Virus record (IMG/VR): IMGVR_UViG_3300009285_011564
Coordinates: 1 to 37,687 of that record
Direction: 5' to 3' (one strand)
DNA length: 37,687 nucleotides
DNA from: a virus
The notes under the pieces were generated by a model. It worked only from the letters and a program-made list of their open reading frames with translations, made no database searches and was not told the origin of the DNA. A program made the translations under genes and the position numbers. The stretch's first letter is position 1; every line of letters begins with the position of its first letter. Below, in pieces: positions 28,961 to 36,184 of this stretch.

Positions 28961-29223
28961 TTTTTAAGTGTTCTTACAATATCTTTTAACATCTCTTTTT
29001 GTTCCGACATCCCTTCTTTTATATACTGTAAATCTTTCTTAAATTCAATTATAGAAACTTCGTGCTGTTCTACCTTTGGTTTTATAGTCTTAACATCATT
29101 AACGGTTGCCATAACAATTGAATAAAATAAAGTCGCTGATACAACTATTGATATTACCCAGCCAATAAGTCGCTGTATCCATTCGTTAACCAAGAAATCT
29201 TTAACCATATCTTTTTTGTCCAT
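28957..29223 (-). CDS. Membrane protein with coiled coil, i-spanin or XhlA-like
   Basis: The protein has 88 residues from ATG 29223 (AAAGGA upstream). One transmembrane helix at about 18-40 (LIGWVISIVVSATLFYSIVMA) is followed by a heptad-rich helix (VEQHEVSIIEFKKDLQYIKEGMSEQ...). This topology fits i-spanins and also XhlA-type lysis proteins or small tail-associated membrane proteins. A lipoprotein gene lies just downstream. Confidence 0.65.
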   Translation of the reverse strand: MDKKDMVKDFLVNEWIQRLIGWVISIVVSATLFYSIVMATVNDVKTIKPKVEQHEVSIIEFKKDLQYIKEGMSEQKEMLKDIVRTLKK

Positions 29224-29368
29224 AAACATATCCTTTTACATCTTTATAAATTTCTTTGGCTAAATATACATATATCTCATAGCTGCAAGCTATAAGAGTG
29301 ATTATAAGTATCATTCCCGCTAAATTTAATATTCTTAATATATGTATATAGATTGATATATTTTCCAT
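29201..29368 (-). CDS. Small membrane protein
   Basis: The protein has 55 residues from ATG 29368. It has a central hydrophobic helix (LRILNLAGMILIITLIACSYEIYVYLA) and a charged C-terminal end (KEIYKDVKGYVYGQKR). It starts 4 nt after the preceding stop and overlaps the next gene by 23 nt, consistent with coupled translation. Function unknown; a holin-type role is possible. Confidence 0.55.
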   Translation of the reverse strand: MENISIYIHILRILNLAGMILIITLIACSYEIYVYLAKEIYKDVKGYVYGQKRYG

Positions 29369-29372
29369 ATTT

Positions 29373-29774
29373 TTATTTATACAACCCAAAATCTTTTGGT
29401 CGTTTGTTTATATGCTCTATCTCTAAGTCTTCAATATATCCGCCTATCCGCTCGTCGTATTTAGTTACTAATCTCTCTTTTTGTAATAATAGTATTTTAT
29501 TAGTAGTAATTAAATTGTCTAAATAATCTTTTTCCTCTTGTGTCTGTGGCGTTATCTTTAATACTGTATATGCAGGATTTTCCATTTCAATTAAATATGT
29601 CTGTCGTAATTGACAGTCTTTCGCTGTTTTTATATCCTGTATTCCTAAACTTTTTACACAAGTCGTTTCTATAGAATCTACCTTATCGTTATAAACTAAG
29701 TATATGTATGTATCTTGTGCTGATAATATATTATAACAAAATATAATAAATAATAAAATAAATATTTTAGTCAT
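29373..29774 (-). CDS. Exported protein, unknown
   Basis: The protein has 133 residues. The signal peptide MTKIFILLFIIFCYNILSA with an LSA-Q cleavage site precedes a mostly helical mature part with two Cys (ETTCVKSLG and AKDCQLRQ) that could form a disulfide. It ends 'RPKDFGLYK'. The start overlaps the end of the LamG gene by 8 nt. Family not recognised; the gene set around it suggests an envelope or tail-tip role. Confidence 0.72.
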   Translation of the reverse strand: MTKIFILLFIIFCYNILSAQDTYIYLVYNDKVDSIETTCVKSLGIQDIKTAKDCQLRQTYLIEMENPAYTVLKITPQTQEEKDYLDNLITTNKILLLQKERLVTKYDERIGGYIEDLEIEHINKRPKDFGLYK

Positions 29775-30483
29775 TGTTGTTTGTATACCTATCTATCATT
29801 TCCTCATACATTCTTTTTATCTCACCAGCCGATAGAGCACGATTTAAAACCATACACTCCTCTACTTTGCCGTAATATGACTGCCAAGCAAAACGGAGAT
29901 TCTGTGTGCTCGGGTCTATATTACCCGTCTGCCTTGATGCAGAACATAATTCACCATTTAAATATAACAAGAAATTGTTGCCACCTGCATCTTTGTTGTA
30001 TGTAAACATAGCGAATGTCCATTTATTGACTAATGCTTGACAAGTGCCGACATATTTCTGCGAACCACCTATCCGTATCATACCCAGAACATCAACAGTG
30101 TAAGTATTTTCAGACGGGTCTAAATATAGACGGTAATTCGCTTTATCCATTATAAACGGGTATGTAGAAGCAGGCACCGTCTGTGTTGGGTATATCCAAG
30201 CACCAACGGTTACATATGAAGTCAAAGTTAAGTTATATGAAGTATTTGTTTCCATATACGCTGTCCCGTCAGAGACAAATGCTTTCCCGAATTTACCTGT
30301 TGCCCAAGCACCGCCTGAAACAAAAGTAATATTGTTTTTACTTGCTGATGAATCTATTGAGGTTGTGCCTGTTCCTTCGTTCAAATGCCACAAACCGATA
30401 AGTCCAGGATAACCAGAATACATCTGCCCTGAATAACTATAATTAAAAATAAATAGGAATACTACTAAAATTAGTTTTCTCAT
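29767..30483 (-). CDS. Exported LamG/concanavalin-fold protein 1
   Basis: The protein has 238 residues. A signal peptide (MRKLILVVFLFIFNYSYS-G) precedes a LamG-like domain: 'GLIGLWHLNEGTGTTSIDSSASKN', 'GKFGKAFVSDGTAYME', 'YVTVGAWIYPT', 'KWTFAMFTYNKDAGGNN', 'LLYLNGELCSASR', 'GKVEECMVLNRALSAGEIKRMYEEM'. It is coupled by an ATGA overlap to the fibre-like gene upstream, so the two products are probably made together. A glycan-binding role is likely from the fold; the location of action is an inference. Confidence 0.82.
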   Translation of the reverse strand: MRKLILVVFLFIFNYSYSGQMYSGYPGLIGLWHLNEGTGTTSIDSSASKNNITFVSGGAWATGKFGKAFVSDGTAYMETNTSYNLTLTSYVTVGAWIYPTQTVPASTYPFIMDKANYRLYLDPSENTYTVDVLGMIRIGGSQKYVGTCQALVNKWTFAMFTYNKDAGGNNFLLYLNGELCSASRQTGNIDPSTQNLRFAWQSYYGKVEECMVLNRALSAGEIKRMYEEMIDRYTNNND

Positions 30484-33179
30484 TTTGGCTCTTGAATATA
30501 TCCGTATACTTTAACTCCATACTCCGACGGTAATGTGCCGCCTGTCGTGTTGTTCTGCACTCTGTTAACTTGTAAGGATATTGTATCGCCTGGTTTGAAT
30601 GTCTTGTAATTTAAATCTGTTAACCAAGTGCCAACTTGCACCGATGATGAGACATATAGAGCAGATGATGAGGTTGTTGTTGATGCACAGAAGCGTAAAG
30701 TATTACTGCCCTGGTCTGCCCAGTTAACATTTAAAAAGGTTGTGAATGTAGAAACATTAAGACAGAATCCTTTCATCTGTGTGGCATAGAATGTATTGCC
30801 TTCTATTAAAAATTCGTATATCCCGCTTCGTGTTCCCGACGATAAGAATGCATCACCACTACCGCCTCGTAGTTCTATGGTTTTTGAAGTTGTTATAACT
30901 GTTGCTGTTATTATTTTATTGTTCATTGAAATTGATGTTCCGACTGAATTGGTTATGCCTGCCGAAACATCTACATAACCATTAAATATACCGTTCCCGT
31001 CAACATCTAATGCTTGTGCGGGATTTATTTTACCGACAGATAAATTACCGTTCTCATCTAATTCCATTTGATTGGTTCCGTTAGTTTGAAATAATATACT
31101 ACCATTTTCTTTATTACCTATAAAAAATGTATCATCAATCCAAGAATTATTCCAATCTGTTAATCCAATTATAGTTCCGTCAGTATTACCATTGCCTGTA
31201 AGTGAATTTGCAAAGTGCATTCTTGCCCTTGCTTTTGTACTACCATATATTTCAAACCCACCAACACCCGAGTTATTATCTGTATAAACCAATAAAGGAA
31301 TATTGCCATTATAATAAGTTGTGCCTACTGTTACTGCACCGCTAACTATTTGCGATGATGTAAATACTTCCCCATTCGCTGTCATGGAACCGCCCATAAC
31401 AACATATTTAAAAGTTTTATTACCCGTTGTTATAGTTTGGTTAGTGGTTAAGTCAACAAAAGCAGTAGAATCAAGTCCGTCAAGTAAATTAGAATCTGAT
31501 GCTTTTCCATTAATTTGTAGATATGTTAATGTAGCAGAAGATTTATCAAGTTTGTTAGTTTCAAGTGTATTTGTATCTGTATATACCTCTGTTCTTGTTG
31601 AATAGTAATATGCGGATTGGTTGTTTAACTTACTGCTATCAGATGCGACACCGTTTTTTTGTAAGTAAGTAGCATTGGCGGAAGTTTTATCAAGTAGTGT
31701 TCCTGTTGATATTTCTAAGTTTGTTATATCAGTAATATTTGTATCAATTAAACCTTGTAGTGTGTTTGTATCAACACTAACCTCTGAATCTAAAGAGTCT
31801 AATTGTCTTTGTATGTTGCCAGACGATACACGACAATCATCATCTATAGAAGCAGGTGCAACCGTAGACGGGAATACACCGCCATTTATATATCCTGCTA
31901 TCGTTAAATTACCGTTTACATTAACGGAAGAATTAAAAACAAAATTATCGCCAATTGCCGTCATTGAAGAACCACCAATAAAAGGTTGTCCATTCATATC
32001 TATTGTAGTTGTTGCAACACCTTGAGCAAATGAAGATGATGCTCCACCTGATACTATACCCGTCAAGGAAGAACCGTCTCCATATAACTTTGCATTCGTA
32101 TCGCCCATCGTAGATGCTAAAACTGTATAACCGTTTGCGTCAATGTTGCCTGTGTGTTTTGTATCAGTAGTTATATGTATCTTATCAACGGTAGTATTTA
32201 TTGAAGATGTATATATACCCTTATTTATACTCATTGTTCCGTTTATTACTCCATAACCCGATGCTGTAAATGTTGATAAATAAGAATTATTTTGAACAGT
32301 TAAATTACCAAGTATGTTTGTATTTTCAGAAATAACTGCACCAGAACCTAAAACAATAGATATATACCCTGCATAACTACTTATTATTGTTCCAGTTGCA
32401 GATAATTGAATATAACCATAAGAATCATTATTGTCTTTTGTTTTTATTATCAATCCTCTCGTATCACTATCAATCCCAAAGTTTTTAATTACTGAACTAT
32501 AATTATTATCAGGTGTATAAGTGTCATATCTTGTTAAATATAAGTTACCGTCTACTTCTATTCTTGAAGGGTAATTTATTCTATCTAACGAATCAACCCT
32601 TATATATGCCCCTGATATATCATTTAATAATAAATTGCAAGAACTAAAAGAACTTTCGCCATATCTACTTTTCATTATCAATTTATTTGACGATGATTGA
32701 TATAGCATATATTTATTATCAGTCCCTGCTATGCCTGTAGATGCTTTTATATCACCAAAAACATAAGCATTTGAAGATATATATATTCCACCATTTTGTA
32801 ATTGTGTTCCAGACGTAATATAAATAAGATTTTCTATTTTGAATATTTTCGCTCTTGAAATTCCATTAACATAAGTGTGAGTAGAAAAATAAAAACCACC
32901 TTCTTGTGATTGAGTAGTAGAAGTTATATAAACATTATTTTTTATTTCATATTGATTCGCTTCAATAGTTCCAGTATCCCTTAATCTGATATACACAGGA
33001 CAAGATGCAGTTAATACTGTATAAGAACTTCTAACAATTATTAAATCACCCCTCTGATACCAATCGTTGCGAACTGTCATAGTGTCTTTGACAACCAAAT
33101 TTTGTTGAACATCGTAATAACCTGCATATGTTATCGTAGGTAATAATAATAATAATAATAATAAAAGTATCTTTTTCAT
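30480..33179 (-). CDS. Large exported fibre-like protein
   Basis: The protein has 899 residues. It starts with a signal peptide whose core is nine Leu, ending TYA-G at ~19. The body is Ser/Thr/Asn/Gly-rich beta sequence typical of trimeric tail fibres, with 'KLYGDGSSLTGI' and two copies of a repeat around residues 500-580 ('ATYLQKNGVASDSSKLNNQSA', 'LTYLQINGKASDSNLLDGLDS'), a fibre-type 'LLDGLDSTAF' motif. The C-terminus has small beta modules ('YKTFKPGDTISLQV'). Position after the collar gene fits a tail fibre, but a Sec signal on a virion protein is not expected. Alternatively it is a surface protein of the infected cell. Confidence 0.8.
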   Translation of the reverse strand: MKKILLLLLLLLLPTITYAGYYDVQQNLVVKDTMTVRNDWYQRGDLIIVRSSYTVLTASCPVYIRLRDTGTIEANQYEIKNNVYITSTTQSQEGGFYFSTHTYVNGISRAKIFKIENLIYITSGTQLQNGGIYISSNAYVFGDIKASTGIAGTDNKYMLYQSSSNKLIMKSRYGESSFSSCNLLLNDISGAYIRVDSLDRINYPSRIEVDGNLYLTRYDTYTPDNNYSSVIKNFGIDSDTRGLIIKTKDNNDSYGYIQLSATGTIISSYAGYISIVLGSGAVISENTNILGNLTVQNNSYLSTFTASGYGVINGTMSINKGIYTSSINTTVDKIHITTDTKHTGNIDANGYTVLASTMGDTNAKLYGDGSSLTGIVSGGASSSFAQGVATTTIDMNGQPFIGGSSMTAIGDNFVFNSSVNVNGNLTIAGYINGGVFPSTVAPASIDDDCRVSSGNIQRQLDSLDSEVSVDTNTLQGLIDTNITDITNLEISTGTLLDKTSANATYLQKNGVASDSSKLNNQSAYYYSTRTEVYTDTNTLETNKLDKSSATLTYLQINGKASDSNLLDGLDSTAFVDLTTNQTITTGNKTFKYVVMGGSMTANGEVFTSSQIVSGAVTVGTTYYNGNIPLLVYTDNNSGVGGFEIYGSTKARARMHFANSLTGNGNTDGTIIGLTDWNNSWIDDTFFIGNKENGSILFQTNGTNQMELDENGNLSVGKINPAQALDVDGNGIFNGYVDVSAGITNSVGTSISMNNKIITATVITTSKTIELRGGSGDAFLSSGTRSGIYEFLIEGNTFYATQMKGFCLNVSTFTTFLNVNWADQGSNTLRFCASTTTSSSALYVSSSVQVGTWLTDLNYKTFKPGDTISLQVNRVQNNTTGGTLPSEYGVKVYGYIQEPK
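33141..33164. repeat. TAA/TTA trinucleotide microsatellite
   Basis: Eight perfect TAA units on the plus strand read as eight TTA (Leu) codons in the signal peptide of the fibre-like protein. Slippage by whole units would keep the frame but change the length of the hydrophobic core. Confidence 0.85.
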
Positions 33180-33191
33180 TTTTATCCTCTT

Positions 33192-33785
33192 TTAAATTTT
33201 TATGATATAATTTAATGCTAAATAAGGCGGATTATAATCAGTTCCTGCACCTGTTCCACCGTCTGTTGTTCCACTATGTGTATGTGTTGCTGATTCTGTG
33301 CTTGAATTTAATCCAGACGGTGTCCCGCCTGATTCTCCAACACGATGTACTGCTAATTCTGGATCTTGTTTTGCATAATATACGGTTGCATAGATTGGGT
33401 CGTGATTATGCGTTGCAGATTCAGTGCCTGTCGTAATATTATGTGTATGTGAAGGTAAATTGGCAGAATTTATTGTATTAGAACCACCTGTTGAACCTAA
33501 TGCTTTTGTGCCTGATTTCCCAATTGCAAACTTATCTCTTAAATCTGGTAAATTAAATGTAGCACCAGCACCACCGAATGTATAACCAATACTTGCGAAT
33601 AAACTTGCATAGGTTGTGGTATCTATTCCTGAACCGTCACAAATAAGCCAACCAGTCGGAGCAGAAGTACCGCTATATAAATTTATAACACCCGACGGTG
33701 TGTTTTCTAAAACATCTAATCTTAAATTATTATATTGTGATGCAAGAATATCATCTCCACCTGCTACATCAGAACTATTTGACAT
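33192..33785 (-). CDS. Tail collar-domain protein
   Basis: The protein has 197 residues. After an N-terminal ~35-residue segment, 'INLYSGTSAPTGWLICDGSGID' begins a Phage_Tail_Collar domain continuing 'YASLFASIGYTFGGAGATFNLPDLRDKFAIGKSG'. It then has a His-Thr rich tip ('LPSHTHNITTGTESATHNHD', 'ESATHTHSGTT') of the metal-binding type seen in short and long fibres, and ends with 'YNPPYLALNYIIKI'. It is not preceded by a signal peptide, unlike the next gene. Probable role: distal tail or fibre tip. Confidence 0.88.
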   Translation of the reverse strand: MSNSSDVAGGDDILASQYNNLRLDVLENTPSGVINLYSGTSAPTGWLICDGSGIDTTTYASLFASIGYTFGGAGATFNLPDLRDKFAIGKSGTKALGSTGGSNTINSANLPSHTHNITTGTESATHNHDPIYATVYYAKQDPELAVHRVGESGGTPSGLNSSTESATHTHSGTTDGGTGAGTDYNPPYLALNYIIKI

Positions 33786-33930
33786 TTTCTTTCTCCTTAT
33801 TTAATAAATATTCAAGTATATCCCTTGACCCTATTTTTAAATTTTCTAAATACCATTTTTCAAAATTATCTTTTTTAAATGTTTTTAAATTTTTTATTAA
33901 TATTATTGCTTGCTCGGAATATTTAATCAT
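33775..33930 (-). CDS. Small basic protein in the tail module
   Basis: The protein has 51 residues (MIKYSEQAIILIKNLKTFKK...). Its ATG overlaps the previous stop (ATGA) and its own end overlaps the collar gene start by 11 nt, where AAGGAGAAAG serves the next gene. Helical and charged; function unknown, possibly a fibre-assembly factor. Confidence 0.6.
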   Translation of the reverse strand: MIKYSEQAIILIKNLKTFKKDNFEKWYLENLKIGSRDILEYLLNKEKENVK

Positions 33931-34430
33931 AATATAGTTATTTCTGTTTCTATAGTTAAAGTTATAGCAGTGGTTTTAACTTTATCAATAATCACTCTCT
34001 CAAATAATGTTCCACTATCTGTTGTAGTTGTTGCATCTTCGCCGAACAATCCATATTCCTTTAATGTACCGTTTGCATCTGTTGTTGCGAAAAATGTTCT
34101 TATTGTTGCAACATTATCAGTATTATATCTTTGTGCTACTAATTTTCTTTTTATTTCTGTAACTAATTTTATATCATTTTCAGTCGGTGTTGTATCGCCC
34201 GTACCAACAGCCCCGTAAGTTATTATTCCTTCATTACTTTTAGATGCAATATTGCACAATCTTCTTGCAAGAGCAGTATGCCCTGTTAGGGGAATTATAT
34301 TTTTATACCAGTGTGATATTTTCGCATCTCCATTCTTTATCGCAGTATCAACATCTTCAAAATTAGGATATTTCTTACCATCGCATTCTATCAATCTCAC
34401 CATTCCAATAATTAAACTCTTATCTTTCAT
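33927..34430 (-). CDS. Tail-tip or fibre-attachment protein
   Basis: The protein has 167 residues from ATG 34430 (three codons after the previous stop). The sequence has a pattern common in phage tail proteins: 'ITYGAVGTGDTTPTENDIKLVTEIKRKLV', 'NVATIRTFFATTDANGTLKEYGLFG', 'GTLFERVIIDKVKTTAITLTIETEITI'. Such proteins lie between the tail hub and the fibres. Exact role not known; I place it in the distal tail by position and strand pattern. Confidence 0.65.
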   Translation of the reverse strand: MKDKSLIIGMVRLIECDGKKYPNFEDVDTAIKNGDAKISHWYKNIIPLTGHTALARRLCNIASKSNEGIITYGAVGTGDTTPTENDIKLVTEIKRKLVAQRYNTDNVATIRTFFATTDANGTLKEYGLFGEDATTTTDSGTLFERVIIDKVKTTAITLTIETEITIL

Positions 34431-34432
34431 AT

Positions 34433-34639
34433 TTATGACCACATTGCTTCATTCCAAACACAACCATCGTCCCACTTATATAAACTACCAATATGTTCAG
34501 AAAATGTCGCAGCACCGTCTGATAAATTTATTTCTTCCTCTAATACATCAAAATCATTAAGTATCTCATCATCTCGTAATTGTATTTTTTCTGTTTTATC
34601 AATAAGTTTGGTAAATAATCCGACTAATTTTCTTATCAT
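34433..34639 (-). CDS. Small protein between tail hub and tip genes
   Basis: The protein has 68 residues (MIRKLVGLFTKLIDKTEKIQ...), with an N-terminal amphipathic helix and an acidic C-terminal half ending 'YKWDDGCVWNEAMWS'. Its ATG overlaps the hub gene stop (ATGA). Family not recognised; position suggests a distal tail component or chaperone. Confidence 0.6.
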   Translation of the reverse strand: MIRKLVGLFTKLIDKTEKIQLRDDEILNDFDVLEEEINLSDGAATFSEHIGSLYKWDDGCVWNEAMWS

Positions 34640-36033
34640 ACCTCATCCGTTGAAAATTCTACTTTATATTCATAATTACCTAATCCTAAACTCTGCGTCG
34701 TAACCTGTTGTATTATAACCTGTGTATCAATTTCTCTTGTTGGAATATTTATTGTCAATAATTGCCCTGCTTTGTACCCTGATTGTGTAGTTATAAATGA
34801 CCCTGATAAATGCGGGAAAGCAAATTTTGATAATTCAGAATTAGCCCTCTGCACTGCCTCATCTACTGTTGCTATTGTATCATCAATAATTAAATATTCG
34901 TGTATGCCTGTTCCACCTTCAATTGCTTTCAGTTCATTTATACTATTTTTGTCATATTTACGAACAAGGATAGGGATTTTATATTTATATGTTATTGTAA
35001 CAATATCACCATAATTAAGTTTCGGTAAATCAAGATTTTTTATTATTTTCTCGGTAAAATTTAATACAAAATCATAACCTGATGTTGTTATATTATCTAT
35101 ACTTACTGTTTTTGCTACACTATTAACACTCACTGTTATAGGAGCATATGGTGCATATGCTAACAAAAACTCTTCCTGCTGTCCGTCGGCAACTATGTTT
35201 TGAGTATAAACATCTGATAAATAATATCCGCCTTGCACAGTTATATAATTTCTTAATTGCGAAATATCTATTTCTAATAATAAATTTCTATATTGTCCAC
35301 TTGACGAAGTTTCGTTTAATTCATATGGTGCAGCATTTGAACTTCTTGAAAAAAAATGTATTATATTATCATAATCAACATACCATTCGTAATTAGTTTC
35401 AATTGCTAATTTTTCTATACATTGAAATATTGTTTTATAATTAAATCTTATTGATTCTATTGTTAAACCGTTTTCTACTTCTGCAGTAGAAAAACTCGGC
35501 ATATATTTATTTATTATGTATTCAATTATATATTTACAATTTTTATTTTCAAAATTCTCTACAACCAATCTATTATTTAATTTCCAAGAATAATCAAGAC
35601 AATTTATGCTATAATTATATTTATCAAGAGATAATTTTACTTGAGGTGCAGATACCAAAACCCCGCCAAATATTTTAGTCGGTAAACCTTCTGAAATATC
35701 ACCTGAATATATTGTTACATCACAACCTTCAAGTGGTTTATTCTCGCCAGTAGTATCCTGTAATATCATTTCAGCAGTATCAACCTGTGATGTTATTATA
35801 TTTTCTATTTTTATACTTTGCTTTTTTATAAATTGCGAAACTTCTTTATTGTTTATATATATTGCAGGATTCGGGATAGCATAACCTACTCCGCCTTGAC
35901 TTCCACTTATTATAGGATACCAATCATTATTCATACGAATCCATAATTGCCCAGTATTTGTATTTATCCACATCTTTCCACTGTCTGAACTTGTAGGTTC
36001 TATATCAGTAACTGAAAATAATAATTCTGCCAT
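34636..36033 (-). CDS. Tail hub (baseplate/Tal-like) protein
   Basis: The protein has 465 residues from ATG 36033 ('MAELLFSVTDIEP'; an in-frame upstream start would overlap the small gene before it). The first ~40 residues hold a Gly/Trp motif ('SGKMWINTNTGQLWIRMNNDWYPI'). The rest resembles tail hub proteins of the gp27/Dit-Tal type: 'AEMILQDTTGENKP', 'INCLDYSWKLNNRLV', 'RNYITVQGGYYLSDVY', 'AVQRANSELSKF', 'YKAGQLLTINIPTREI', 'YEYKVEFST'. It follows the tape measure gene, where the tail-tip hub is encoded. Confidence 0.7.
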   Translation of the reverse strand: MAELLFSVTDIEPTSSDSGKMWINTNTGQLWIRMNNDWYPIISGSQGGVGYAIPNPAIYINNKEVSQFIKKQSIKIENIITSQVDTAEMILQDTTGENKPLEGCDVTIYSGDISEGLPTKIFGGVLVSAPQVKLSLDKYNYSINCLDYSWKLNNRLVVENFENKNCKYIIEYIINKYMPSFSTAEVENGLTIESIRFNYKTIFQCIEKLAIETNYEWYVDYDNIIHFFSRSSNAAPYELNETSSSGQYRNLLLEIDISQLRNYITVQGGYYLSDVYTQNIVADGQQEEFLLAYAPYAPITVSVNSVAKTVSIDNITTSGYDFVLNFTEKIIKNLDLPKLNYGDIVTITYKYKIPILVRKYDKNSINELKAIEGGTGIHEYLIIDDTIATVDEAVQRANSELSKFAFPHLSGSFITTQSGYKAGQLLTINIPTREIDTQVIIQQVTTQSLGLGNYEYKVEFSTDEV

Positions 36034-36038
36034 AAATT

Positions 36039-36182
36039 TTATCCAAATGGTGACCAAGTATTGCCTATATAAATATATGCCTGTATATCATTATTTGAGG
36101 AATCAATTTTTATCCAAATTTGCCCTGATTGAGGTGATGCAGGTTCATTCTCTTGACGAATTACAATATAAATATATTCCAT
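36039..36182 (-). CDS. Small Trp-motif protein between tape measure and hub
   Basis: The protein has 47 residues (MEYIYIVIRQENEPASPQSG...). It repeats the SGQIWIKIDS...YIGNTWSPFG motif that also begins the hub protein. It starts 2 nt after the tape measure stop and ends 5 nt before the hub start, so it fills the gap exactly. It may be a duplicated domain of the hub N-terminus or a small tail-tip component. Confidence 0.65.
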   Translation of the reverse strand: MEYIYIVIRQENEPASPQSGQIWIKIDSSNNDIQAYIYIGNTWSPFG

Positions 36183-36184
36183 TT

